DNA from: Magnetospirillum sp. 15-1
GTDB taxonomy: Bacteria > Pseudomonadota > Alphaproteobacteria > Rhodospirillales > Magnetospirillaceae
Length of the DNA stretch: 64,000 nt
Assembly (NCBI RefSeq): GCF_900184795.1
Contig: NZ_FXXN01000026.1
Span: 518,284-582,283, forward strand
Reading direction: 5' to 3'
Shown: positions 54,436 through 63,803 of the stretch, one piece after another
How positions within the stretch are numbered: the stretch's first letter is position 1
Layout of the letters: each line of letters starts with the position of its first letter
Position numbers and translations under genes: made by a program
Notes under the pieces: generated by a model
The model's input: the letters and a program-made list of their open reading frames with translations, nothing else
What the model was told of the DNA's origin: nothing
The model's database searches: none

Positions 54436-55671
54436 ATGAGCAGTCAGCAGGATTTTCACCGGATCAAACGGCTTCCGCCCTATGTGTTCGCCGAGGTGAA
54501 CGCCATGAAGGCGCGTGCCCGCGCCGCTGGCGAGGACATCATCGATTTCGGCATGGGCAATCCCGACCAGCCGACGCCCCCCCACATCGTGGACAAACTG
54601 GTGGAGGCCGCCCGCAACCCGCGTGCCCACCGCTATTCCATGAGCCGCGGCATCCCCGGCCTCCGAAAGGCGCTGTCCGCCTATTACCACCGCCGCTTCG
54701 GCGTCGACATAGACCCGGAGAACGAGTGCATCGTCACCCTGGGCTCCAAGGAAGGCCTGGCCAATCTGGCCAACGCCATCACCAGCCCCGGCGACATCGT
54801 GCTGGTGCCCAATCCCAGCTATCCCATCCATCCCTACGGCTTCATCATCGCCGGCGGTTCGTGCCGCTTCGTGCCGGTGACCCCCGACGCCGAGTTCCTG
54901 AAGGCGCTCGACCGCGCCGTGCGCCATTCGGTGCCCAAGCCCATCGCCCTGGTGCTGAACTATCCCAGCAATCCCACCGCCCTGCTGGCCGACCTCGACT
55001 TTTACGGCCAGGTGGTGGAGTTCTGCCGCCATCACGGCATCTGGATTCTGTCGGACCTCGCCTATTCGGAAATCTATTTCGACGTGGCCCCGCCGCCGTC
55101 GATCCTGCAGATTCCCGGCGCCAAGGATATCGCGGTCGAGTTCACATCCATGAGCAAGACCTACAACATGCCGGGCTGGCGCATCGGCTTCGCCGCCGGC
55201 AACAAGACGCTGATCGCCGCGCTGGGCCGCATCAAGAGCTATCTGGATTACGGCGCCTTCACCCCCATCCAGGTGGCGGCCACCGCCGCGCTGAACGGGC
55301 CGCAGGATTGCGTCGACGACATCCGCGCCCTTTACAAGGGCCGCCGCGACGCCCTGATCGAGGGGCTGGCCGCCGCCGGCTGGGACATCCCCAGCCCGCC
55401 CGCCACCATGTTCGCCTGGGCGCCCATCCCCAAGGCCTTCGCCCATCTCGGCTCGCTGGAATTCTCCAAGCTGCTGATGAGGGAAGCCCAGGTCGCGGTG
55501 GCGCCCGGCATCGGCTTCGGCGAATACGGCGATTCCCATGTCCGCATCGGACTGGTGGAAAACGTCCAGCGCACCCGTCAGGCGGTGCGCAACATCAAAA
55601 CCTTCCTCGGCAACACCGGACAGGTGCTCGAGGCTTCCGAAAAACAGCGTACGGCAGGAACGGAACAATGA
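54436..55671 (+). CDS. class I/II PLP aminotransferase, AlaC-like
   Basis: A 411-residue fold-type I aminotransferase: DFGMGNPDQPTPPHIVDKL, YSMSRGIPGLRKALSAYYHR, NYPSNPTA, and the PLP-binding Lys in SMSKTYNMPGWRIGF. It belongs to the subgroup that includes AlaC and LL-diaminopimelate-type aminotransferases. Directly upstream of hom, glpX and recJ, a common alphaproteobacterial order; its stop overlaps the hom ATG. A link to aspartate-family amino acids is suggested by hom. Confidence 0.92.
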   Translation: MSSQQDFHRIKRLPPYVFAEVNAMKARARAAGEDIIDFGMGNPDQPTPPHIVDKLVEAARNPRAHRYSMSRGIPGLRKALSAYYHRRFGVDIDPENECIVTLGSKEGLANLANAITSPGDIVLVPNPSYPIHPYGFIIAGGSCRFVPVTPDAEFLKALDRAVRHSVPKPIALVLNYPSNPTALLADLDFYGQVVEFCRHHGIWILSDLAYSEIYFDVAPPPSILQIPGAKDIAVEFTSMSKTYNMPGWRIGFAAGNKTLIAALGRIKSYLDYGAFTPIQVAATAALNGPQDCVDDIRALYKGRRDALIEGLAAAGWDIPSPPATMFAWAPIPKAFAHLGSLEFSKLLMREAQVAVAPGIGFGEYGDSHVRIGLVENVQRTRQAVRNIKTFLGNTGQVLEASEKQRTAGTEQ

Positions 55672-56957
55672 CCAAAGCCTCCCCCCTCAAGATCGCCATC
55701 GCCGGACTGGGCACCGTCGGGGGCGGCACCGTCCAGTTGCTGCACGATCACGCCGAGTTGCTGGCCGCCCGCGCCGGGCGCCCGTTGGTCCTGGTCGGCG
55801 CCGCCGCCCTGGTCAAGCCCGCCGACCTGGCCCTGGACAACGTGCCGTTCTTCACCGACGCCCGCGACATGGCCAAGACCTGTGATTACGACGTGCTGGT
55901 GGAACTGATCGGCGGCGCCAAGGGCATCGCGCTCGACGTGGTCACCACGGCGCTGGAACGCGGCAAGAGCGTGGTCACCGCCAACAAGGCGATGATCGCC
56001 CACCACGGCGTCGCCCTGGCCCGTCTGGCCGAGGCCAACGGCGGCAATATCGGCTTCGAGGCCAGCGTCGGCGGCGGCATTCCGGTGATCAAGTCCCTGC
56101 GCGAAGGTCTGGCCGGCAACCGCGTCACCAAGGTGATGGGCATCCTCAACGGCACCTGCAACTACATCCTCACCACCATGCGCGATTCGGGCCGCGACTT
56201 CGCCGACGTGCTGGCCGAGGCGCAGGCCCTGGGCTATGCCGAGGCCGACCCCAGCTTCGATATCGACGGCACCGACACCGCCCACAAGCTGGCCATCCTG
56301 GCCTCGCTGGCCTTCGCCATGCCGGTCAACATCGAGGCCGTGTCGTGCGAGGGCATCCGCAACGTCAGCGCGCTGGACATCCGCTACGCCGACGAACTGG
56401 GCTACCGCATCAAGCTGCTGGGCGTCGCCTCGCTGTCCGACCAGGGCGTCGAGACCCGCGTCTATCCCGCCATGGTGCCGCTCAGCTTCCCGCTGGCCCA
56501 TGTGAGCGGCCCCTTCAACGCCATCGTCACCGAGGGCGATTTCGTCGGCCGCACCGTGCTGGAAGGCCGCGGCGCCGGGGCACGGCCCACCGCGTCGGCA
56601 GTGGTCGCCGATCTCATGGACCTGGCCACCGGCCGGGTAGGCCCCACCTTCGGCCTCAGGGTCGATGCGCTCAAGGCGCAGCCCGCCGCCCCGTCGGGTG
56701 CGCACCGCAGCGCCTACTACATCCGCCTGATGGTCAGGGACGAGCCCGGCGTGTTCGCCGACGTGGCCGCCGCGCTGAAGGCCGACAAGGTCTCCATGGA
56801 GCAGATCATCCAGCGCGGCCGCGCGCCGTCCGAGGTGGTGCCGGTGGTGATGACCGTGCACGAGACCGACGAGGCCTCCATGCTGCGCGCCGTGGAGCGC
56901 ATCCGGGCGCTGGCCTCGGTCACCGACCTGCAGCTCATCCGTATCGAGTCCCTCTAG
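55668..56957 (+). CDS. hom: homoserine dehydrogenase
   Basis: A 429-residue enzyme reducing aspartate semialdehyde to homoserine for Thr and Met synthesis. N-terminal Rossmann fold ([17 protein letters not shown]), catalytic region ([32 protein letters not shown]), and a C-terminal ACT domain ([21 protein letters not shown]) for Thr feedback. The ATG at 55668 overlaps the aminotransferase stop. Confidence 0.97.
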   Translation: MTKASPLKIAIAGLGTVGGGTVQLLHDHAELLAARAGRPLVLVGAAALVKPADLALDNVPFFTDARDMAKTCDYDVLVELIGGAKGIALDVVTTALERGKSVVTANKAMIAHHGVALARLAEANGGNIGFEASVGGGIPVIKSLREGLAGNRVTKVMGILNGTCNYILTTMRDSGRDFADVLAEAQALGYAEADPSFDIDGTDTAHKLAILASLAFAMPVNIEAVSCEGIRNVSALDIRYADELGYRIKLLGVASLSDQGVETRVYPAMVPLSFPLAHVSGPFNAIVTEGDFVGRTVLEGRGAGARPTASAVVADLMDLATGRVGPTFGLRVDALKAQPAAPSGAHRSAYYIRLMVRDEPGVFADVAAALKADKVSMEQIIQRGRAPSEVVPVVMTVHETDEASMLRAVERIRALASVTDLQLIRIESL

Positions 56958-56969
56958 AGGCGCCGGGCC

Positions 56970-57962
56970 ATGTCCATCTACTCCAACACCCTGCCCGTCC
57001 TCGACCGCAATCTCGCCCTCGAGGTGGTGCGCGTCACCGAATCCAGCGCGCTGGCCGCCGCCCGCCAGACCGGGCGCGGTGACGAGCGCGCCGCCGATCA
57101 GGCCGCCTGCTCGGCCATGCGCCATGCCCTCAACGGGCTGGCCATGGACGGCGTCATCGTCAACGGCGAAGGCGACGACCCCAGCCAGCCGCTCCACACC
57201 GGCGAGAAGGTCGGCACCGGCAAGGGTCCCAAGGTCGACATCGTGCTGACCGCCCTGGAAGGCCGCTCCATCTGCGCGCGCGGCGCCCACAACGCGCTGT
57301 CGGTGGTGGCCATGACCGAGGAAGGCAGCTTCCTCAAGGTGCCGCAGCAATCCTACATGGAGAAGATCGTGGTCGGGGCCGGCCTGCCCGCCGGCCTGAT
57401 CGATCTCGACGCCACGCCCGAGGAAAATCTGGCCCACATCGCCGAGGCCAAGGGCCTGACCCTGTCCGAACTGACCGTCAGCGTCCTGGACCGTCCGCGC
57501 CACGGCGAGCTGATCGAGCGGCTCTACGCCGCCGGGGTGCGGGTCACCCTGTTCGACGACGGCGACGTGTCGGGCGCCCTGGCCGCCGGCCTGCCCGGCT
57601 CCGGCGTCGACGCCTATATGGGCTCGGGCGGCGCCGCCCAGGGTGTGCTGGCCGCCGCCGGGCTGAAATGCCTGGGCGCTCAGATGCAGTGCCGCCTGCT
57701 GTGCCGCTCGGAACAGGACCATGCGGCGGCGCGCCGGGTCGGCATCGCCGACACGAGGCGCAAGTGGAACATCGACGACATGGTGCGGGGCGAGGTGATG
57801 TTCGCCGCCACCGGCATCACCGACGGCCATGTGCTGAAGGGTGCCCGCCTGCTGCCCGGTCACCGGGCGGAAAGCCACTCCCTGGTCATGCGCTCGGCCA
57901 CCGGCACCATCCGCCACCTGAGCGTCCAGCACGACCTCAGCCGGAGCCATCTGCCCGCATGA
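56970..57962 (+). CDS. glpX: GlpX-family (class II fructose-1,6-bisphosphatase) protein with altered active site
   Basis: A 330-residue GlpX homologue in the usual hom-glpX-recJ position. The fold motifs are kept (GRGDERAADQAA, NGEGDD, TGEKVGTGKGPKVDI, MEKIVVGAG, LTVSVLDRPRH, FDDGDVSGAL). The metal/catalytic loop VDPxEGT reads VLTALEGRS (57240-57275), so the conserved Asp and Thr are missing. The GGAPEG loop reads GGAAQG, so the metal-ligand Glu is Gln. The Lys of GDKN is Glu. The reading frame is intact and conserved in length, so it may be a pseudo-phosphatase with another role. The assignment to the family is firm; the activity is doubtful. Confidence 0.9.
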   Translation: MSIYSNTLPVLDRNLALEVVRVTESSALAAARQTGRGDERAADQAACSAMRHALNGLAMDGVIVNGEGDDPSQPLHTGEKVGTGKGPKVDIVLTALEGRSICARGAHNALSVVAMTEEGSFLKVPQQSYMEKIVVGAGLPAGLIDLDATPEENLAHIAEAKGLTLSELTVSVLDRPRHGELIERLYAAGVRVTLFDDGDVSGALAAGLPGSGVDAYMGSGGAAQGVLAAAGLKCLGAQMQCRLLCRSEQDHAAARRVGIADTRRKWNIDDMVRGEVMFAATGITDGHVLKGARLLPGHRAESHSLVMRSATGTIRHLSVQHDLSRSHLPA

Positions 57963-59734
57963 GCCACACCCAGCCGGCCTTCCTGGGGGTCGAGCGCTCG
58001 CTGTCCGGGCGGCGCTGGCTGGCGCGGCCGGGTGACGAGCGTCTGGCCCTGACCCTGGCCCAGCGCCTGGGCCTGCCCGAACTGGTGGGCCGCGTCCTGG
58101 CGTCGCGGGGCGTGGGGCTGGACGAGGCGGAAAGCTTCCTCAATCCGACGCTGCGCGACCTGCTGCCCGATCCCGGCCACCTCAAGGGCATGGAAAGGGC
58201 GGTGGAGCGGCTGGTCGCCGCCGTCACCGGCGGCGAAACCATCGGCATCTTCGGCGATTACGACGTGGACGGCGCCACCTCCTCGGCGCTGCTCAGGAAC
58301 GCCCTGGCCGACATGGGGGCCAAGGCGCGCGTCTACATCCCCGACCGCATCAAGGAAGGCTACGGCCCCAACGCCCCCGCCCTGCTCCGCCTCAAGGACG
58401 AGGGCATCGGCGTGGTGGTCACCGTGGATTGCGGCACCACCGCCTTCGATGCCCTGGAGGCGGCGGCCCAGGCCGGTCTCGACATGATCGTCGTCGACCA
58501 CCATGTGGGCGAGGCGGCGCTGCCCGCCGCCCTGGCGGTGATCAACCCCAACCGCCTGGATGAGACCAGCCCCCACGGCCATCTGGCCGCCGTGGGCGTC
58601 GCCTTCCTGCTGGCCGTCGGCCTCAACCGCGGCCTGAAGCAGGCCGGCTGGTACCAGTCGCGCCCCACCCCCGATCTGATGCGCTGGCTCGACCTGGTGG
58701 CGCTCGGCACCGTCTGCGATGTGGTGCCGCTGGTGGGCGTCAACCGCGCCCTGGTGGTCCAGGGACTGAAGATCATGGCCAAGCGCGGTAACGTGGGGCT
58801 CGCCGCCCTGGCCGATGTGGCCGGCGTCAAGGAGCGCCCCGATTCCTATACCCTGGGCTATGTCCTGGGGCCGCGCGTCAATGCCGGCGGCCGAGTGGGC
58901 GAGGCCGAACTGGGCACCCGCCTGCTGTCCACCGACGACCCGGCCGAGGCCGCCGAGATCGCCCGCCGGCTGGACGGCTACAACAAGGACCGCCAGGAGA
59001 TCGAGGCCGTCGTGCTGCTCGATGCCATCGAGCAGGTGGAGGGCCGCCCCGACGATGGCCGCCCGCTGCTGATCGCGGCGGGCGAGAACTGGCATCCCGG
59101 CGTCATCGGCATCGTCGCCGGGCGCCTCAAGGAGCGCTATGGCCGCGTCGCCTGCGTGGTGGCCCTGGAAGGCGATCAGGGCAAGGGCTCGGGCCGTTCG
59201 GTTCCCGGCCTGGACCTGGGCTCGGCGATCATCGCGGCACGGCAGGCGGGCCTGCTCAGGGCCGGCGGCGGCCACGCCATGGCGGCGGGCTTCACCGTGG
59301 CGCGGGACAGGCTGGACGCGCTTTCCGACTTCCTGGCCGAACGCCTGCAGGCCCAGTTGGAGGGCGATCTGGTGCCGCTGCTGGAACTGGACGGCGCGCT
59401 GGACGCCGGCGCGGCCGGCATCGAACTGGTGGAGACCCTCGCAGGGGTGGGTCCCTTCGGCTCGGGCAACCCGGAACCACGCTTCGCCGTGTCGGGCGCC
59501 CGTATCGTCAAGGCCGACGTGGTGGGCTCGGGCCATGTGCGCCTGATGCTGGCCGGAGCCGGCGGCAAACGCCTGAAAGCCATCGCCTTCCGCGCCGCCG
59601 ACTCGGAAATGGGCCACGCCTTTCTGTCCTCCTCGGGCACCGCCTTCCACGTGGCCGGAACGTTGCGCGTCGATACCTGGCAGGGCAATTCCAGCGTCCA
59701 GCTGATCATCGACGACGCCGCTTTCGCCCGATGA
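57959..59734 (+). CDS. recJ: single-stranded-DNA-specific exonuclease RecJ
   Basis: A 591-residue DHH phosphoesterase that degrades ssDNA 5' to 3' in repair and recombination. Motifs are IFGDYDVDGATSSALL, VTVDCGTTAFD, VVDHHVGEA (DHH) and the DHHA1 GSGRSVPGLDLGSAI, RAGGGHAMAAGF. A C-terminal OB-like domain follows. The ATG at 57959 overlaps the glpX stop. It ends 70 bp before the tRNA. Confidence 0.96.
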   Translation: MSHTQPAFLGVERSLSGRRWLARPGDERLALTLAQRLGLPELVGRVLASRGVGLDEAESFLNPTLRDLLPDPGHLKGMERAVERLVAAVTGGETIGIFGDYDVDGATSSALLRNALADMGAKARVYIPDRIKEGYGPNAPALLRLKDEGIGVVVTVDCGTTAFDALEAAAQAGLDMIVVDHHVGEAALPAALAVINPNRLDETSPHGHLAAVGVAFLLAVGLNRGLKQAGWYQSRPTPDLMRWLDLVALGTVCDVVPLVGVNRALVVQGLKIMAKRGNVGLAALADVAGVKERPDSYTLGYVLGPRVNAGGRVGEAELGTRLLSTDDPAEAAEIARRLDGYNKDRQEIEAVVLLDAIEQVEGRPDDGRPLLIAAGENWHPGVIGIVAGRLKERYGRVACVVALEGDQGKGSGRSVPGLDLGSAIIAARQAGLLRAGGGHAMAAGFTVARDRLDALSDFLAERLQAQLEGDLVPLLELDGALDAGAAGIELVETLAGVGPFGSGNPEPRFAVSGARIVKADVVGSGHVRLMLAGAGGKRLKAIAFRAADSEMGHAFLSSSGTAFHVAGTLRVDTWQGNSSVQLIIDDAAFAR

Positions 59735-59804
59735 TGCGATTTTGCAGCATTATGCCTTGATTTCCCCCCCAAGGGCGGCTATCAAGTCGCCCTCGCGCCT
59801 CGAC

Positions 59805-59880
<76 letters not shown>

Positions 59881-60020
59881 TTCTCACAAGACAAACCGGC
59901 TCTACCGCTAAGAGGCGGCCTTGGATATCCCAAGGTTCCGCGCGGTTTTCGCATGTCTATGTGCTGACGCGAGCTTGCCGGAAATCGGCCAAATTCTCTC
60001 TCCGTGGCTCTTTCCTCTCC

Positions 60021-60056
60021 AGACCTGTTGACACGCTCTTCCGTATCAACAGGTCT
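60021..60056. repeat. 11-bp inverted repeat in the gap after tRNA-Glu
   Basis: agacctgttga (60021-60031) and tcaacaggtct (60046-60056) are exact inverses around a 14-nt loop. It may end transcription of the minus-strand HEPN gene or be an operator. The rest of 59881-60181 holds no gene that I can support. Confidence 0.6.
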
Positions 60057-60181
60057 GTAAGTCGTTGTATTTGCGGCGATGCAAGATAAATGTTGTGGCG
60101 TGTAGTTTAGGGAAACTGGTGGGGGATCGAAGAAGTCTGGTGGCGGACGGTGTTTGCAGGGTATCTGACGAAAAGTCTCTT

Positions 60182-61510
60182 TCAAGAAGAGGACGGCGGC
60201 GGAAAGACAGCATCTCTCCAACCCCCGAGATGGGTCGTATAGTGCCCTTCGTATCCAAGAGACCGGAACACGATGCGGATCACGAGTTCCCTGATAACCA
60301 TCGCATGATCCCACAGATCGGCCTTTCCCTCGTCTTCGTCCTCATAGACCCCCGCGTGAACCACAGCGTTCCTGGCATCTATCGCCAACTTGATCCTGGC
60401 CTCACCGATATCGTGGATGGGCACCTCCAGCTTCTCCAGGAGCGTGGTCAGCTTGCACATGAAAGTTCGTCGTTCGAACTCACAGGAGCGTTTGTACAAT
60501 TGATCCCTGGTCTGGGAGAGGGCTTTTCCGCCGAAAGTATCTTTTACCAGCTTCCTGAACACCTTGACGAAGCTCCCGGCCTCCGCAGGTGTCAGCACCA
60601 GCTTTTCCTCATCGGTCAGCCCCACATCCACGAGGTTTTCGAGGGCCGTCATGGCGTGGATGAGGTGCTGAGCGGTGTAGACACCGGACAGTAGGAACCA
60701 GGACAAGGCCGCGAGCAGGTTCTCGCCAGTCGGGTATGACTTGGCGACGACATTGAGGAGCTGTCCCAGCTCATGCCAGCGGAATGCTGCCATCTGGGTG
60801 CCACGGTCTGGAATTCGGCAGAACACCGTTACGGTGATGGTGTTAGCGACCCGGAATTCCCAGACGGGCGCCTCCATGGTCACGCCCATGGCAAACGACA
60901 TGTACCAGCGCACATGGTGCAGGAATGTTTCGGCATCAGGCCGCCATATGTCAGCGGCGGTCTCGGGCGCAGGTGCCGTGATGGTCAAAAAATGGGTCAG
61001 AGGGTGCTGGACGTCAGCAAGACCGACCGTACCCATGACGATTTCGCCAAATGCCGAGGAGGCCTGCAGCGGAGCAAACCAATCCGAATGATCAGGCGTG
61101 CCCCTCAGCCAAAACACCACCGTGGGCCGATCGGCGGGTTGATCGGTCTGACGTTCAAAAACCGCCTTGCTGCAGCGCCCCTTGATTGGGAAGCAGTATC
61201 CATCCTTGCCCGCTTTGTGGTTGATGGACGTCAACAGCAGATGCTCACTGTGAAATTTCGTTCCGTCAACCGACTCGCCTTCCAATGTCAGGTAGGTGAC
61301 CTTCTCGGTGTGGACGCCCATGAGATTGATGATGAAGCGGCTCTCTGGGGTCGATGGCACGTCATCGAACCCGATGACGAGGGTGCCGCTACCATCCACC
61401 CGTGCGATGAACGCGACAGCCACTGCATTGGCGCCGTGGCTGAGGATGCCTTGGAAGTGCCGTTCCTCCATCAATCCCATGTCCGCCATTGTCCAGGCCA
61501 AACCCCTCAC
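60182..61510 (-). CDS. HEPN-domain protein with large N-terminal domain, putative defence effector
   Basis: A 442-residue protein. The first ~250 residues alternate beta-like strands (AVAVAFIARVDGSGTLVIGF, RPTVVFWLRGTP, FLTITAPAPET), resembling in layout the N-terminal sensor part of ApeA-like proteins. The C-terminal third is helical and contains DARNAVVHAGVY, the HEPN RNase motif R-x4-H with the usual polar residue after Arg, followed by RELVIRIVFRSLGYEGHY. HEPN proteins cut RNA in abortive-infection and toxin systems. Its ATG overlaps the stop of the upstream nuclease gene (61507-61510), so the two form a unit. The GC content is lower than in core genes. Confidence 0.7.
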   Translation of the reverse strand: MRGLAWTMADMGLMEERHFQGILSHGANAVAVAFIARVDGSGTLVIGFDDVPSTPESRFIINLMGVHTEKVTYLTLEGESVDGTKFHSEHLLLTSINHKAGKDGYCFPIKGRCSKAVFERQTDQPADRPTVVFWLRGTPDHSDWFAPLQASSAFGEIVMGTVGLADVQHPLTHFLTITAPAPETAADIWRPDAETFLHHVRWYMSFAMGVTMEAPVWEFRVANTITVTVFCRIPDRGTQMAAFRWHELGQLLNVVAKSYPTGENLLAALSWFLLSGVYTAQHLIHAMTALENLVDVGLTDEEKLVLTPAEAGSFVKVFRKLVKDTFGGKALSQTRDQLYKRSCEFERRTFMCKLTTLLEKLEVPIHDIGEARIKLAIDARNAVVHAGVYEDEDEGKADLWDHAMVIRELVIRIVFRSLGYEGHYTTHLGGWRDAVFPPPSSS

Positions 61511-62097
61511 CGAATTTCAAAGCAGGCAATATCCCACACCCAGCCTCCGGGGTCCTGGACGGACGGTTGGACGGCCTGATAATGGCTGGCACCGGTACGA
61601 TTCTTGATCGCCTCGAACCGGCGTTTGATGGTGTCGACTGCCGTCTTCCCCTTGGCGACGGTGTAGCCGACTACGTAGCCGGAATTGATGGGGTTGCTCT
61701 TGGCGCGAATCCACTGACGGATCCGCTCGGCATCACGGTTGCAGGAATCCGCGTTCCAAGCCTTCTTGGTCTCGATGATTGCGCGCGGCAGCCCTCCCTT
61801 GTACCAGAGCCGCATGTCGAACCGTTCCCGGTCGGACATCTTCACCGTCCTCCGGTCGATTTTCATATCGACATCGGCCAGGATTTTTTTGGTCGAGGCT
61901 TCCAGGGTCACGTAAAGGCGATCGTCCTGATCCTTCAGGTCCTTGAATGCGAGTGCAATGCAAGCCTGGAGAAACGACTCCGGCGCATTGCCGACCCAAT
62001 GCCCACCGCTGAGGTCCTGGTATGTCTCAAAGGCGCTCCTGGCGCCGGAGAGAATGGTGTCCATGATGATGGCGCTGGAGATGGCAGTCATTGGCAT
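61507..62097 (-). CDS. PD-(D/E)XK-like nuclease, partner of the HEPN protein
   Basis: A 196-residue protein. The stretch RFDMRLWYKGGLPRAIIETKKAW has the spacing of a PD-(D/E)XK core: Asp, about a dozen residues, then hydrophobic residues and E-x-K. DVDMKIDRRTVKMSD precedes it, and RIRQWIRAKSNPINSGYVVG follows as a likely helix and strand. A restriction-endonuclease-like fold is inferred. The start at 62097 (or the Met at 62091) is uncertain. It is first in a two-gene operon with the HEPN gene and divergent from a GIY-YIG gene. Confidence 0.6.
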   Translation of the reverse strand: MPMTAISSAIIMDTILSGARSAFETYQDLSGGHWVGNAPESFLQACIALAFKDLKDQDDRLYVTLEASTKKILADVDMKIDRRTVKMSDRERFDMRLWYKGGLPRAIIETKKAWNADSCNRDAERIRQWIRAKSNPINSGYVVGYTVAKGKTAVDTIKRRFEAIKNRTGASHYQAVQPSVQDPGGWVWDIACFEIR

Positions 62098-62202
62098 GCA
62101 CTCAAGATAGTCTACTCACCACGGAAGAGTAACCTAGTGGTTGCCAACGGTCACCAGTGCAATGCATTCTTGTCGGCCTCAGCAGATGGACGGAGGAGAA
62201 CT

Positions 62203-62679
62203 TTGAACGATCTGTCATCCCCTCCGCTCGATCGCATCGACTGTCACCTGACCATGGCTTGGCAGGAGGTCGGATCGGTTTCCATATCCGACGGCGGGCG
62301 CCTGACCTTCCCCGACATCGGCAATACCCCTGGGCTGTACCGGATCACCATCCGACGAGCGACCTCACGCGAGGTCTATATTGGCGAGGCCACCAACCTG
62401 CGGCGCCGGTTCCACAATTATCGCAGTCCGGGGCCGACGCAGGAGACCAGCAAGCGCATCAATGGCCTCCTGATGAAGGTGTTGGCCGAGGGCGCTGAAG
62501 TCGGCGTCGCCGTGGCCCTAGAGGCCATGATCGACAGCGGGCATGGCCCCGAACTTGCGGACCTCACGTCCAAGGTGACGCGGTGCCTGGCGGAGAACGC
62601 GGCGATCTTGGCGGCAGCCAGGACGGCCGACCGAATCCACAACCTCGCCCAGAAGGTGCCCGACAGTGCGGTACCGTGA
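62203..62679 (+). CDS. GIY-YIG nuclease-domain protein
   Basis: A 158-residue protein with GLYRITI followed by REVYIGEATNLRRRFHNYRS, the GIY-YIG motif pair with the conserved Arg and Asn region. A helical C-terminal half of unknown nature follows (LTSKVTRCLAENAAILAAAR). The TTG at 62203 is chosen as start because a strong Shine-Dalgarno ggaggagaa ends 2 nt before it; the next in-frame ATG would cut into the domain. It is divergent from the nuclease/HEPN pair with a ~105-bp shared promoter region. Confidence 0.72.
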   Translation: MNDLSSPPLDRIDCHLTMAWQEVGSVSISDGGRLTFPDIGNTPGLYRITIRRATSREVYIGEATNLRRRFHNYRSPGPTQETSKRINGLLMKVLAEGAEVGVAVALEAMIDSGHGPELADLTSKVTRCLAENAAILAAARTADRIHNLAQKVPDSAVP

Positions 62680-62738
62680 TGCCGATCCCGTCAGCCGCCT
62701 GGAGACCTGGGCTCGCGACTTCCTAGGCCGTAGACTCA

Positions 62739-63448
62739 TTACGCGGCGCACCAAATGCGCAGGGCGACGAGCTTTACGGCGGCGAGGAAATTCCGTGGGT
62801 CTTTGTCATAGCGGGTGGCGATCCCCCGGAAGTGTTTGATCTTGTTGAAGAAGCGTTCGACCAGATTGCGCTGGCGATAGACCCAGGCGGAAAAGGCGAA
62901 GGTGCCCTTGCGGTTGGACCTGACCGGGATGTTGGCCCAGGTCTTGTTCTTCTCGGCCAAGGCCCGAATGGCGTTGCTGTCATAGCCCTTGTCGGCCAGC
63001 AGGGTTGAGCCGTCGCCCAAGGCTCCATCGAGCAAGGCTTCGGCCTCGACGCTGTCGTGGACCTGCCCGGCGGTCAGGCGCAGGGTGACGGGACGGCCTT
63101 CCGCATCGACGAGCGCGTGGATTTTGCTGGTGAGCCCCCCACGGGAACGTCCCATGCTGCCATCGTCGAGAGCCCCTTTTTTCCCGTGGCCCCGTGTTGG
63201 TGAACGCGGACACAGGTCGAGTCGATCATGATGATGTCGCCATCGTAAGCCTTGGAGATTTCCTCCAGAAGCCGGTCCCAGACGCCCGCCTTGCGCCAGC
63301 GGACGAACCGGTTGTAGCAGGTGGTCGATGGGCCGTAGCGCTCGGGAACTTCCGCCCAAGGCGAGCCCGTGCGGAACCGCCACAGGATACCGTTCAGGAC
63401 CCGACGGTCATCAACCCGAGGCACGCCGCGAGGCTTGTTCGGAAGCAA
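62739..63448 (-). CDS. IS5-family transposase, orfA/orfB with -1 frameshift
   Basis: OrfA (63448 down to about 63176) reads LPNKPRGVPRVDDRRVLNGI..TTCYNRFVRWRKAGVWDRL with the first catalytic Asp in IMIDSTCVRVHQHG. OrfB (down to 62739) reads GRSRGGLTSKIHALVDAEG, LLADKGYDSNAIRAL (second Asp) and RNLVERFFNKIKHFRGIATRYDK (Glu). The frames join at A-AAA-AAG (minus strand, 63176-63182). The family's usual N-terminal residues before PLLP are missing and only a TTG could start it, so it is probably inactive unless another start is used. Confidence 0.82.
63176..63182 (-). other. programmed -1 frameshift slippery site AAAAAAG
   Basis: Reading GGA AAA AAG in the orfA frame and slipping back one base gives GGG GCT, the orfB frame. 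This is the standard heptamer for IS5/IS427 elements. Confidence 0.75.
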
Positions 63449-63516
63449 GGGCTGACCTGCCTTGGAAATCTTCCTCCAGTTTGAAGTAGAGTCCGGCCCA
63501 TCAGAGGACGGACGAC

Positions 63517-63803
63517 ATGAAGCGCAGCAGGTTCAGTGAAGAACAAATCATCGGCATCCTGAAGGAGCAGGAGGCCGGGGCGGGGACGGCGGATGTGTGC
63601 CGCCGGCACGGCATTTCGAGCGCCACTTTCTACAAATGGAAGGCCAAGTATGGCGGCCTGGAGGTGTCGGAGGCGCGGCGGCTGAAGGCGCTTGAGGATG
63701 AGACCCGAAGGGCAGCGCAGCAAACGCCCGGCTGAAGAAGCTGCTGGCGGAATCCATGCTGAACGAGGCCGCGCTCCGCGATCTTCTGGGAAAAAAATGG
63801 TAG
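63517..63803 (+). pseudogene. IS3-family transposase orfA with a 20-bp insertion
   Basis: MKRSRFSEEQIIGILKEQEA..VCRRHGISSATFYKWKAKYG is the helix-turn-helix part of IS3 OrfA. After LKALEDE the expected NARLKKLLAES appears only after 20 extra bases (63703-63722), so the frame is lost and a stop comes at 63735. The remainder (LLAESMLNEAALRDLLGKKW, stop 63801-63803) is otherwise normal. Confidence 0.8.

Larger units (their letters stand above)
62739..63466 (-). mobile_element. IS5-family (IS427-like) insertion sequence, 5' end apparently truncated
   Basis: It contains a DDE transposase in two frames joined by a -1 shift. Terminal inverted repeats could not be set with confidence: the left end may be near 62722 (ggccgtagactc), but the right end runs into the IS3-type element. 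The missing N-terminus of the transposase suggests that the IS3-type element cut it. Confidence 0.75.
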
